64,000 bases of DNA from contig DANO01000025.1 in the NCBI GenBank assembly GCA_002497295.1, positions 53,316 through 117,315 of the forward strand. The letters are read 5' to 3'. Shown piece after piece: positions 32,753-41,310 of the stretch; within the stretch, counting starts at the first letter, position 1, and each line of letters starts with the position of its first letter. Under the pieces are notes generated by a model. That model searched no databases and had not been told where the DNA came from. It worked only from the letters and a program-made list of their open reading frames with translations. This DNA comes from Euryarchaeota archaeon UBA171. GTDB taxonomy: Archaea > Thermoplasmatota > Poseidoniia > Poseidoniales > Thalassarchaeaceae. The translations under genes and the position numbers were made by a program.

Positions 32753-35700
32753 ATGAGGCACGCCTCACACGGGAACCTGATGACGACCTCGCGTCGAGCA
32801 GTTGCCCTCCTGATATTGGCAACATTGCTCATTCCTCTTACCGCTTCTCAGATCTATTCTAGAGATGATGAAAGAGGGGGTTATGACCATGCTGGCGAGT
32901 GGCAACCAAGGCATGCTCTGGAGATCCATGATGGATGGTGGAACGATTGGTCCAGAGACTCTAACCAAAACATGATTGACGATAGGCTTGAATGGCTACT
33001 TGAACAACCAACTGAGTTCTATTCCAGTTGGTGGAGAATGGCAGATGCCGGCAATGCAAGGGTATTCATCGATTATGATCACCACCCCTCTTCAGCAGAT
33101 GTCGAGGCGATTGAAGAACTGGGCATTGAAGTTACAATGCGTCCGATATACCTGGACAGTTTGATCGCCACAGTCCCAATTGACCTCCTCCATTCTGAAT
33201 CGCCAATCCTCGATCTATCGGGAGTCGTCATGCTGGAGGATCTAGGTTTGGCTGAAACCCACATGAACGAAGCAGCCCCAAATATGGGCGTCGACCAAGT
33301 ATGGGCTCAGTATGGCTATGATGGAACAGGAGTCACTATCGCTGTACTTGATACTGGAGTGAGGGGAGATCACGAGGGCCTCAATGATTTGGATGACGAG
33401 ATTACGTTAGGTTGTGATCAACCCGATCCAGACCCGTTCAACCCAACCCCAATCACAATCGATTGCGATCCAAAGATATCCGCTTTCTATGATGCTGTAA
33501 TCACTAACTCCGAGCGACCAGCAAGTGAATCTTATGATTCAGGGACCCATGGTTCACATGTTGCGGGCATTGCTGCTGGCACAGGCGGCGGACAAGAGGC
33601 GCCTGACGGTTCGGCGTATGTTGGAATCGCACCAGGTGCATGGGTGGTCAATATCCTCGCATGTTGTGAAGGCGATATCCAAGATGTGATAGAAGGTGCG
33701 CAGTGGGCAATTGAGAATAAGAATTCTAAAGGCATAGACATTCTAACATCTTCACTTGGCGAGCAGCAGTTGGAGATTCATTTCGATAATGACGGCTCAT
33801 CAGCATGGAGCCAACAGATGGATGCCGTCGCAGCATCTGGAATCATCACATTCCTCTCAGCTGGAAATGAATTTGGTGGCGCAACATTAGCCGGCTGCAA
33901 TACCATCGACAGCCCAGGCGATGCAAATCTTCCCATCACAGTCGCAAGTCTGGATAAGGATCTGGGTCTGGCCATCTATTCAAGCAGGGGTTATACCTCA
34001 GATGGGCGAGTCAAGCCCGACGTTTCTACGATAGGATCGAACATAATGGCTCCTGATGCCGCTACCTCTGATGGCTACACGAGTAAATCTGGAACCAGTA
34101 TGGCAACCCCGCTCATGGCAGGTATTGCTGCACTGATGGTCGAGGCAAACCCGGATATCGACCACGAACAGGTCAAGTCTATCGTAAGTGCTCTCTCGAT
34201 AGAACGCGATATTCAACTTCTCGACGATCCTGGATTCAATGACTGTAGTGTTTTGGAAACCCGTCCAGATAACGAGTTTGGATACGGTCAGGCAGATCCT
34301 CTATCTTTCGTACAGGCAGCAGGCGCAATAGATTCTTCCTTGAACGTTTCAATGAACATTGAAACGTTGGAGCATCTAGGGAATGAGTCTAGGATATCAG
34401 GCACTTCGACAGGCGGGGTTCCAGGCGTCGGATTCGTAGAGGTTATGGTTGGAGGCGACGATTGGAAGCAAGCAGCCGACCTATCATCTGGGGGAGACTG
34501 GTCGTCTTGGAACATTAAGTTGGATCCACATACTCAGTCAGGCAACTCGACAGTGTATGCCCGGCTGGTGATTAGCGATGAGAGGATGTCTCCCGTGGAT
34601 GCCCGAAGAGTCGTACTCGTGGATGAGGCAGCGGGCTCAAGCGGAGGCGCTGGGGGACAGTCTTCCGTTGGAGCATACGTATTCTTCATCCCCTTCCTCG
34701 CCACTCTTGCACTTCTCGGGTGGACCGCCCTTAGGGAAGACTGGTCCACAAGCCCCGTTAAGAAGCAAGAAAATGATGAGGAAGATGGCGAATCAACCCC
34801 CTCTTCAAATTGGCGAGAAGATCCATTCAGATTCTTGTCCGAATTACGACGGGGAGGACCACTCACCGAGAATGGAACCAAGAGGCTTCTAACACTGTGC
34901 ATTCTTTACTTTGCACAAGGCCTCCCATGGGGCTTTGCCAGCGTCACATTTGCGGCATACCTGGTTGACAATGGAGTCCCGATTGGCGATATCGCCATAC
35001 TGTTTGCCACGGTAGCGTTACCTTGGACATTCAAGTGGATATGGGGGCCAGTCGTGGATGCTGTGAATATACCTCGATACGGCGCTAGAAGGCAATGGGT
35101 ACTCATAGCCCAGGCAGGTATGGTTGTCACACTGGGGACGCTCCTCCTAGTACCTGACTTGAATGCTGAGATAGACCTAGTAACACGCTTATTGTTCGTA
35201 CACAACATATTCGCTTCCCTACAGGATGTCGGTACAGATGCTCTGGCGGTGGAGATACTTGAGCCAAATGAGGTGGCCAAGGCCAACGGCTTCATGTTTG
35301 CAGCCAAGAGGGCCGGAATTATCGTCGGCGGCGCTGTGCTCGGAGTCTCAGTTACTCAAATCGGCATCAGTGGCGTGATTGCCATCCAACTCGTACTCCT
35401 TTCCCTCATATTGCTCGTTCCACTTACCATGGTCGAGAAGCCAGGCGTCAAATTGTTCCCTTGGTCCAAGTCTGATGAAAGTCAGTGGTGGGATGATTCA
35501 GACGGTCAAGATGATGCACAGGGCATTGACGTCGAAGGATCTGAGGTATCAGAGCCATGGCTGGAAGAGCAGAGATTCAAGATTGCTCGGAAAGTCGGAT
35601 TGACGCTGGATAGTAGGAGAATATCCGTATCTGCATTCTTTACCATAGCGGCTCTGTTAGTGTGGATAGTCGGATTCGCAATAGATGTCTTCACAATCGA

Positions 35701-36562
35701 TTTCAAGCTAGGCGATAACATCAGACAGATCACCAATCCCGTGAGCTACCTCTTCTTCCTGATATCATTAGTCGCATTCGCTCTTTCCGCGAGAGGGATA
35801 TTGGGATCGAGCGTGACGAACCCATTAGCACGCCTTCCCGAGGGGACGAGGCGAGGCGTAGCCGAAACCTCATTCTATCTTACAAAGGCATTCTCTGTCC
35901 GTTCTGCTTTGCTATTGATAGGGCTCTGCTTACTCTCCGAACTCTACATATTCGTGGCCCCAATTGTGATTGACATCTTCATCAATGAAGCAGGCTGGTC
36001 CCAGGCGAAGTACAATGGAATAGTCGGGGGAATCGTGGTCTTCGGTGCGCTAATTGGCCAAATAATCGGAGGTCTGCTGGGAGATAGATTCGGCGTAAGG
36101 AGAGTTGCGATGGTCGGATTTACTGTACTGGCTCTTGCGAATGCATGTTTCGCACTCCTCGAACCCCTTTGGTCCAACACCTCGATAATGACAGTCTACC
36201 TGATTGCGCAGGCGTTTGTCGGCGGGATGGCGTGGATATGCATCATTTCGCTGAGTATGAGGCTGACATGGAGCAAGGTGGGAGGAACTCAATTCACAGC
36301 ATACATGTCCCTGTTCAATCTCTCAGGCGTCTTTGCATACACTCTAACGGAGAGGATGATTTCGGTATTCGACTACAAGTCTGCCATCTACATTGGTGCT
36401 ACTTTGACCCTGTTAACAGTGTTCATGCTTGTATTCATTGATGAGGACGAGACTGACAGAATCCTCGAGGGCGATGACATACATTCACAAGATGAGCCAG
36501 AAATATTCGAACCAATCCTAGGCGATGTGATGATCGATGAAAAACCCGCTGCAGCAGTTTGA
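32753..36562 (+). CDS. Subtilisin-like protease fused to an AmpG-like MFS permease
   Basis: One unbroken 1269-residue frame. A signal peptide (RRAVALLILATLLIPLTAS, about 14-32) leads to a propeptide-like region and a complete S8 protease with Asp in VLDTG (D200), His in GTHGSHVAG (H266), oxyanion Asn in SAGNE (N372) and Ser in GTSMATP (S449). A beta domain follows (about 530-625), then a Gly/Ser linker, a membrane helix (about 641-657), an acidic cytoplasmic linker, and a 12-helix MFS domain (about 709-1250) resembling AmpG/acetyl-CoA transporters (GLPWGFASVTFAAYLV, LPWTFKWIWGPVVD). I checked the junction codons around 34620-34900; they stay in frame. The start could also be TTG 32738 or ATG 32780. 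Confidence 0.88.
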   Translation: MRHASHGNLMTTSRRAVALLILATLLIPLTASQIYSRDDERGGYDHAGEWQPRHALEIHDGWWNDWSRDSNQNMIDDRLEWLLEQPTEFYSSWWRMADAGNARVFIDYDHHPSSADVEAIEELGIEVTMRPIYLDSLIATVPIDLLHSESPILDLSGVVMLEDLGLAETHMNEAAPNMGVDQVWAQYGYDGTGVTIAVLDTGVRGDHEGLNDLDDEITLGCDQPDPDPFNPTPITIDCDPKISAFYDAVITNSERPASESYDSGTHGSHVAGIAAGTGGGQEAPDGSAYVGIAPGAWVVNILACCEGDIQDVIEGAQWAIENKNSKGIDILTSSLGEQQLEIHFDNDGSSAWSQQMDAVAASGIITFLSAGNEFGGATLAGCNTIDSPGDANLPITVASLDKDLGLAIYSSRGYTSDGRVKPDVSTIGSNIMAPDAATSDGYTSKSGTSMATPLMAGIAALMVEANPDIDHEQVKSIVSALSIERDIQLLDDPGFNDCSVLETRPDNEFGYGQADPLSFVQAAGAIDSSLNVSMNIETLEHLGNESRISGTSTGGVPGVGFVEVMVGGDDWKQAADLSSGGDWSSWNIKLDPHTQSGNSTVYARLVISDERMSPVDARRVVLVDEAAGSSGGAGGQSSVGAYVFFIPFLATLALLGWTALREDWSTSPVKKQENDEEDGESTPSSNWREDPFRFLSELRRGGPLTENGTKRLLTLCILYFAQGLPWGFASVTFAAYLVDNGVPIGDIAILFATVALPWTFKWIWGPVVDAVNIPRYGARRQWVLIAQAGMVVTLGTLLLVPDLNAEIDLVTRLLFVHNIFASLQDVGTDALAVEILEPNEVAKANGFMFAAKRAGIIVGGAVLGVSVTQIGISGVIAIQLVLLSLILLVPLTMVEKPGVKLFPWSKSDESQWWDDSDGQDDAQGIDVEGSEVSEPWLEEQRFKIARKVGLTLDSRRISVSAFFTIAALLVWIVGFAIDVFTIDFKLGDNIRQITNPVSYLFFLISLVAFALSARGILGSSVTNPLARLPEGTRRGVAETSFYLTKAFSVRSALLLIGLCLLSELYIFVAPIVIDIFINEAGWSQAKYNGIVGGIVVFGALIGQIIGGLLGDRFGVRRVAMVGFTVLALANACFALLEPLWSNTSIMTVYLIAQAFVGGMAWICIISLSMRLTWSKVGGTQFTAYMSLFNLSGVFAYTLTERMISVFDYKSAIYIGATLTLLTVFMLVFIDEDETDRILEGDDIHSQDEPEIFEPILGDVMIDEKPAAAV
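34343..34368. repeat. Perfect 12-bp inverted repeat inside the protease gene
   Basis: AACGTTTCAATG at 34343-34354 is followed by AA and then its exact reverse complement at 34357-34368. It lies just after the catalytic domain in the coding frame (encoding about NVSMNIETL). It could be a chance palindrome, a protein-binding site or an mRNA hairpin. Confidence 0.85.
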
Positions 36563-36800
36563 GGAAGTCGAAACCGACTTCCTAGTATTTTCAAAGACGG
36601 TATGCGGCTATTGTGTGGCTGCAAAGAGACTTCTGGAAGGCTCTCGCATGTCATACACCGAAATCAATCTAGATGACGACATCCAGCTACGATCTGACTT
36701 GATAATGGCAACAGGGCATAGGACTGTGCCATTAATTTTCGATCTGAGGGCGGAAGTAGTATTCGTCGGAGGATTCGATGAACTGAAGACATATCTCTAA
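36537..36800 (+). CDS. Glutaredoxin-like protein
   Basis: An 87-residue thioredoxin-fold protein with the redox motif CGYC (near 23-26) followed by VAAKRLL, the cis-proline segment HRTVPLIF, and the GGFDEL ending typical of glutaredoxins. It reduces disulfides, possibly fed by the thioredoxin reductase encoded at 29397-30326 or by another thiol. The ATG lies inside the end of the protease-permease gene (26-bp overlap), so the two are coexpressed. It overlaps the convergent esterase gene by 4 bp at the stops. Confidence 0.9.
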   Translation: MKNPLQQFEEVETDFLVFSKTVCGYCVAAKRLLEGSRMSYTEINLDDDIQLRSDLIMATGHRTVPLIFDLRAEVVFVGGFDELKTYL

Positions 36801-37381
36801 TTGCCTTCCGACATAATCCTAATCGCATCGACGAGTGAATCCTTCTGATTCAAGTCAACCATGTGCCCCTTTCCGTGGCGAAGATGAATTACGTTCCATC
36901 CGGCATCCTCGAATATCGAGGCTAAGTTCAAGCCATCATCAATATTGACGATATGATCCCTCTCACCGTGCATCCACACCACAGATCGGGGGCGGATTGA
37001 TCTGAGGATTTTTCGAAGTTGCTCTTCTCGTACTGTCATAGTAGCTAGAAGCACGAGACCTACAATACGCTCCTCGATACTCGTTTCAAGCATTGCCGAG
37101 GCTATAGCGCCGCCTTGAGAGAACCCTCCTAAGATTAATTTACCATCAGGGAGGTTTTGTTCGAGACTCTTCATGGATACTAGAATTTGATCAGCGGGTG
37201 TCGCTGTACCAATCACTTCTTCTCGAACCCACCAGGCCCGTCCAGTTCTTGGATGCACATATGTACCCTCAGGACAGACAACGTCCCAATCATGCGGGAC
37301 GAGAGATTCAGCCAGAGGCCTCATTTTTGCAGAGGTTCCAGTCATTCCATGAAGCATTACCAGACGATTCATGATTGACAT
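36797..37381 (-). CDS. Carboxylesterase / phospholipase-type alpha/beta hydrolase
   Basis: A 194-residue serine hydrolase of the LysoPLA/YpfH group. The oxyanion segment is MLHGMTGTSAKM, the nucleophile elbow GGFSQGGA (Ser near 104), the Asp in MHGERDHIVN and the His in GKGHMVD. No signal peptide, so cytoplasmic. The natural substrate cannot be told; relatives cleave short-chain esters or lysophospholipids. It starts 2 bp before the stop of the lipoprotein gene encoded upstream on the same strand. Confidence 0.88.
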   Translation of the reverse strand: MSIMNRLVMLHGMTGTSAKMRPLAESLVPHDWDVVCPEGTYVHPRTGRAWWVREEVIGTATPADQILVSMKSLEQNLPDGKLILGGFSQGGAIASAMLETSIEERIVGLVLLATMTVREEQLRKILRSIRPRSVVWMHGERDHIVNIDDGLNLASIFEDAGWNVIHLRHGKGHMVDLNQKDSLVDAIRIMSEGN

Positions 37382-37382
37382 T

Positions 37383-38333
37383 TCAGAGACTCCACGAGTA
37401 TCCTATCCCTCCGGCAATCATTATGCTGAGATCGGTCTGACCTGTGAAACTAGCCGTCAAGGTATATTCTCCGCTTGGCGAGGGAATGGTCCCTAATGTC
37501 CCGGACTCAGATGAGCCGGGCCCCCAGAATCTTTCGAGCACTGATGATGAGGTGTGATCTCTTAGGGTCAATGTGATACTGGAACCTCCTCCGCCTGCAG
37601 ATGCATCCATCAGGTAGATCATCTCGTCCCATGACCCGTCATTGGGGTGTTCTTGGACAAGAAAAGAGTCTTCCACGTCTGCATTTGCACCATCGTTTTC
37701 ATAATCTCTGGAAAGAAGGTCTTTCCCTCTCATGAAATGCACTTCTCCCGAATGCTCTGAGCCACTTTGGGCAAGAGTGATTCTTAGCAATTCGAGCCCA
37801 TTAGAATCCTTTCTGACAAACGAGGTGATGAATTCTATTGACTTATCGTAAGTATAGGTCAAGATACCTCCATCTGATCCCGTCGCAGTAACATACGCCC
37901 TTCCACCCTCCAGGGTCGAACGAGCTTCCCAATCTATGTCGAAAAGAGTAAATGTCCATGAGTTACTTGAAAGCGGGAATGAGAGCACTGGTTGTTCAAA
38001 TCCGTTTTCAAAGACTCCCAGTGTCGAGTGGGTAATTCTACCAAGGAATGGGTTATGATTGAGAACAGCATGCCTTCTTGCCTCTTCTTCCGAAGATATT
38101 CCGAGCATATACGCAGTCCCTCCCTCCTCTTCATCCGCAGTGGCAACCACAAGGCGTGCAGAGTCGTCATAGAATTCAGGAGTAGTGAATGTGAATAGCC
38201 ACCAGTCACCGATTTCCCACTCGGGAACTTCGAGATCTTCACTACCTCCAAGAATGTTGTTTGTAGAGCCCATACACCCCTGTAGGGCAATGGAAAGAAC
38301 TGCTAGAGTAGATAGCAACTTGGGTCCGAACAT
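37383..38333 (-). CDS. Putative lipoprotein, unknown function
   Basis: A 316-residue exported protein. The signal peptide LLSTLAVLSIALQGC ends in a lipobox with Cys at about residue 20, so it is probably lipid-anchored to the cell surface. The rest is beta-strand-rich with Ser/Gly/Glu and no motif I recognise; the last 70 residues look like a small beta domain. A purine-rich GGAGGG lies 2 bases before the ATG and may act as ribosome-binding site. It is downstream of the pyrophosphatase gene and just ahead of the esterase gene. Confidence 0.8.
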   Translation of the reverse strand: MFGPKLLSTLAVLSIALQGCMGSTNNILGGSEDLEVPEWEIGDWWLFTFTTPEFYDDSARLVVATADEEEGGTAYMLGISSEEEARRHAVLNHNPFLGRITHSTLGVFENGFEQPVLSFPLSSNSWTFTLFDIDWEARSTLEGGRAYVTATGSDGGILTYTYDKSIEFITSFVRKDSNGLELLRITLAQSGSEHSGEVHFMRGKDLLSRDYENDGANADVEDSFLVQEHPNDGSWDEMIYLMDASAGGGGSSITLTLRDHTSSSVLERFWGPGSSESGTLGTIPSPSGEYTLTASFTGQTDLSIMIAGGIGYSWSL

Positions 38334-38353
38334 GTCCCTCCGGAGGGGGCATG

Positions 38354-38371
38354 CGGGAAAGCGATTTCCCG
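38354..38371 (-). other. Hairpin between hppA and the lipoprotein gene
   Basis: CGGGAAA (38354-38360) pairs perfectly with TTTCCCG (38365-38371) around a 4-base loop. No T-run follows on the minus strand, so a bacterial-type terminator is unlikely. It may mark the 3' end of the hppA transcript or the leader of the lipoprotein gene. Next to it, 38336-38347 is a perfect 12-bp palindrome (CCCTCCGGAGGG). Confidence 0.5.
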
Positions 38372-38402
38372 TAACCGGTCAAAGAAAACCCGATCTTTCA
38401 GC

Positions 38403-40466
38403 CTACGCGATGAGGCCAGCGATAACAACTGATACGATCGACATCAACTTGATTAGGATATTCAGCGAAGGCCCGCTGGTATCCTTGAATGGGTCGCCAA
38501 TGGTGTCTCCGACAACTGCAGCGGAGTGAGACTCATCGCCTTTCTCAGCCCCAGGAATCTCGCCTTGCTCGATAGCCTTCTTGGCATTGTCCCATGCTCC
38601 TCCAGCGTTTGCCATGAATAGAGCCATCAATACACCTGTCACTGTCGCGCCGGCAAGAGTGCCGCCAAGAGCCGCTGGTCCGAGCACATATCCAATCACG
38701 ACAGGGCTTCCAATTGCGACTAATCCTGGCATAATCATCTCGCGCAGAGCTGCTTGTGTAGAAATATCAACGCAAGTGGCACTGTCTGGCTCAACGCCTT
38801 CTCGACCTTCCAAAAGGCCGTCAATCTCTCTGAATTGCCGACGAATTTCAGTGATCATTTCCTCTGCTGCGCGTCCTACTGACTTCATCGTCATAGCAGC
38901 CACAACGAATGGCAAAGCGCCACCAATCAGTAGGCCGATCACAACTTCAGGATTGGTTAGAGAAAGATCTGCTGCCTCGAGTCCCGCACTAGTCTTGTAT
39001 GCAGCGAACAGTGCCAGAGCAGTCAGCGCTGCACTTCCTATTGCGAATCCCTTTCCTATTGCAGCGGTAGAGTTGCCAATTGAGTCTAGACCATCGGTTA
39101 TTTCTCTAACTTCCTCGCCAAGTCCCGACATCTCTGCAATTCCTCCGGCATTATCCGCGACTGGCCCGTAAGCGTCCACCGTCATTGTAACGCCAACTGT
39201 GCCTAACATGCCCATAGCAGCCATAGCAATCCCGTAGAGACCAGCATCTCCGCCGCCCATTACGTCGTTAGCAAAGTAAATTCCTCCAGCCATCAGAAGA
39301 ACGGGGATGAATACCGATTGCATGCCTACAGCCAGCCCTGCAATTGCATTTGTGGCACTTCCAGTCTTCGACGCCTCTCCAATATATGGTATAGCTCGTA
39401 CTTTTATTCCAAAGACGGGTTCGATTCCCGTATAGTATTCAGTGACAAGTCCGATTAGAATACCAACCAACGATCCAATAGCCACTGCTTGAATTACAGT
39501 CGTATCCAGTTCCAAATAATCCAGAGCAAGGTACCCTCCTCCGATGAATAATGCAGCACCGATGAATGTGGTGTTCCGCAAAGCAGCACCAGGGTGCATA
39601 TTTTTCATTCCACCAATTGAAAATACCCCGATGATTGAGGCGATGTATCCAACAATTGCTAGAGCGATTGGTACCATGAGGTAATCAGAACCAAGATCCT
39701 CGCTGGCTTGGGCTATGACCATTGCAGCAATGATTGAGCCTACGAATGACTCGAAAATATCAGCACCCATACCGGCAACGTCTCCAACATTGTCACCAAC
39801 ATTGTCAGCGATTACGCCTGGGTTACGGGGGTCATCTTCGGGAATACCCGCTTCTACTTTGCCAACAAGATCAGCGCCAACATCGGCAGCCTTTGTGTAA
39901 ATGCCGCCACCGACACGAGCGAAAAGTGCGATAGATGATGCACCCATTCCGAACCCAGCGACATTCTCAACAGAAAGGAAACCGTTTCCGCCAACTGGAT
40001 CTGTGAGAACGTACATCAGGGAGATGCCAAATAGCCCTAGACCTCCAACTGCCAGCCCCATCACTGCTCCGCCGTTGTACGAGGTGGTGAGTGCAGCTGC
40101 CTGTCCTCCATTTGCAGCAGCCTGCGCAGTTCGTCCATTCGCACTTGTAGCGGATTGCATCCCGCTGAATCCAGCCGCTACACTACACAGGGCACCAATG
40201 ATGAAAGCAACCATGGTTTCCATGCCGAGGCCGTTATCTTCGCCACCTGCGAATAACAGTCCGGCAACAACAACGATGAATACTGCTAGCATTCTATATT
40301 CGGCTACGAGGAAAGCCATTGCACCATCCTGAATTCTTGCAGTGATGGTGGCTACTGTTTTGTTTTCAATCTCGATTGAATCTACCTTTCGATATAGCAT
40401 GAAAGCTATGAGCAGACCTAAAATTCCTGCTCCCATCCCCATGATCCCAATTTGTTGTCCGTCCAT
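38403..40466 (-). CDS. hppA: Membrane-bound ion-translocating pyrophosphatase
   Basis: A 687-residue integral membrane enzyme that couples pyrophosphate hydrolysis to H+ or Na+ transport. The substrate block [20 protein letters not shown] (196-215) and [20 protein letters not shown] (221-240) are intact. The segment [16 protein letters not shown] (464-479) has Ala where K-independent enzymes have Lys, so it should be the potassium-dependent subfamily, which includes Na+ pumps as well as H+ pumps. About 16 helices. A GGTGAT ribosome-binding site lies just before the ATG and a TATA box 44 bp before it. Confidence 0.96.
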   Translation of the reverse strand: MDGQQIGIMGMGAGILGLLIAFMLYRKVDSIEIENKTVATITARIQDGAMAFLVAEYRMLAVFIVVVAGLLFAGGEDNGLGMETMVAFIIGALCSVAAGFSGMQSATSANGRTAQAAANGGQAAALTTSYNGGAVMGLAVGGLGLFGISLMYVLTDPVGGNGFLSVENVAGFGMGASSIALFARVGGGIYTKAADVGADLVGKVEAGIPEDDPRNPGVIADNVGDNVGDVAGMGADIFESFVGSIIAAMVIAQASEDLGSDYLMVPIALAIVGYIASIIGVFSIGGMKNMHPGAALRNTTFIGAALFIGGGYLALDYLELDTTVIQAVAIGSLVGILIGLVTEYYTGIEPVFGIKVRAIPYIGEASKTGSATNAIAGLAVGMQSVFIPVLLMAGGIYFANDVMGGGDAGLYGIAMAAMGMLGTVGVTMTVDAYGPVADNAGGIAEMSGLGEEVREITDGLDSIGNSTAAIGKGFAIGSAALTALALFAAYKTSAGLEAADLSLTNPEVVIGLLIGGALPFVVAAMTMKSVGRAAEEMITEIRRQFREIDGLLEGREGVEPDSATCVDISTQAALREMIMPGLVAIGSPVVIGYVLGPAALGGTLAGATVTGVLMALFMANAGGAWDNAKKAIEQGEIPGAEKGDESHSAAVVGDTIGDPFKDTSGPSLNILIKLMSIVSVVIAGLIA

Positions 40467-40502
40467 AATATCACCAGTTAGGTTGAGACGCCGACCTAGG
40501 TT

Positions 40503-40514
40503 CGGTATTTAAGG
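40503..40514 (-). promoter_or_regulatory. Promoter (BRE/TATA-like) of hppA
   Basis: The minus strand reads CCTTAAATACCG, a good archaeal TATA consensus, 44 bp before the ATG at 40466. The transcript would have a leader of about 18 nt carrying GGTGAT, a Shine-Dalgarno match. This differs from the leaderless arrangement at most other genes here. Confidence 0.6.
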
Positions 40515-40582
40515 CGATATCCACGTATAGACCAATTAGTCATCACAATACCTCAATTGTTTCATAGCCAACCCCTCTTCCA

Positions 40583-40876
40583 ATGAATACCATGACCGGC
40601 ATAGACCGCCAGACAGTCCTCGATTCTGTAGGTCCAGTTCAGGCCATATTGGATGCCCATGATGGGGTGGTTAACGTCATGGATACATCTGGCGGGGTCA
40701 TTACCATCTCCTTGGAGGGGGGGTGCACCGGGTGCAGCTCCACGCCAATGACTGCCATGCAAATATACTACTCTCTAATGAAACTCGATCAAGTCAATGA
40801 CGTGATCTTTGTAAATGGTGAACTCCCTGCTTACATGAGGTCATTCATCAATGAAAAACTCGGCATCGAATCATGA
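40583..40876 (+). CDS. NifU C-terminal domain-like Fe-S assembly protein
   Basis: A 97-residue protein of the NifU/Nfu C-terminal family, which binds and transfers Fe-S clusters. The motif GGCTGCSSTPMT supplies the CxxC cluster ligands (near residues 48-51) and the segment EGGCTGC is preceded by the usual beta strand VITISLEG. Clients in this window could include the HdrD-like oxidoreductase, the hydroxylase and IspG-type enzymes elsewhere. A second ATG three codons inside the start is an alternative. It is convergent with the next gene, 9 bp apart. Confidence 0.88.
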   Translation: MNTMTGIDRQTVLDSVGPVQAILDAHDGVVNVMDTSGGVITISLEGGCTGCSSTPMTAMQIYYSLMKLDQVNDVIFVNGELPAYMRSFINEKLGIES

Positions 40877-40885
40877 TGACGCTAT

Positions 40886-41224
40886 TCATTCATCACGTTC
40901 TGCTGCTCGAAGGCGACGAATTTGGTGAGGGTTAACTTCTCCTTGTACCTCTTTCCCCTTCAGATTGAGGTTGGAAGCAGCGGCCAGAACCAGTGAGAAG
41001 ACTGCCATCGGCCTCGCCGCATTACGAGAACCCCACAGATCCCCTCCAAGGTAGTGGAGTGAAAATAGGAGGATACTTGCAAGTATGCAGAATGACATAA
41101 TCGCACGCTGACCCATGATTTCTGCTTTCTCAGAACGTGCGATAGTGCCAATACTCATCCACAAGATAGCAGAGATTCCACATAGGCTCACTGAAAGAGT
41201 CTCAAGTGTGTCAACCAGACTCAT
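40886..41224 (-). CDS. Small membrane protein, unknown function
   Basis: About 112 residues from ATG 41224; the open frame extends to 41365 but would overlap the divergent polX start. It has three hydrophobic segments (about 8-28, 40-62 and 70-85) and a basic, hydrophilic C-terminal tail. No family recognised. It lies between the NifU-like gene (convergent) and polX (divergent), so it is probably transcribed alone. Confidence 0.6.
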   Translation of the reverse strand: MSLVDTLETLSVSLCGISAILWMSIGTIARSEKAEIMGQRAIMSFCILASILLFSLHYLGGDLWGSRNAARPMAVFSLVLAAASNLNLKGKEVQGEVNPHQIRRLRAAERDE

Positions 41225-41310
41225 ACTCTCGCCTAAAGCAACATGTCTGTGAAACTTTCCGGGAAGAGTGCAATCCACACAACGATAGACGACCTCCCTA
41301 ATGGGGGCCC

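Noticed and set aside
38354..38371. Rho-independent terminator after hppA
   Set aside because: The stem is good, but no T-run follows on the minus strand.
38581..39171. A 196-residue plus-strand frame
   Set aside because: Antisense to the pyrophosphatase gene; the Ala/Pro/Ser-rich protein is typical of an antisense frame over a Gly/Ala-rich gene.
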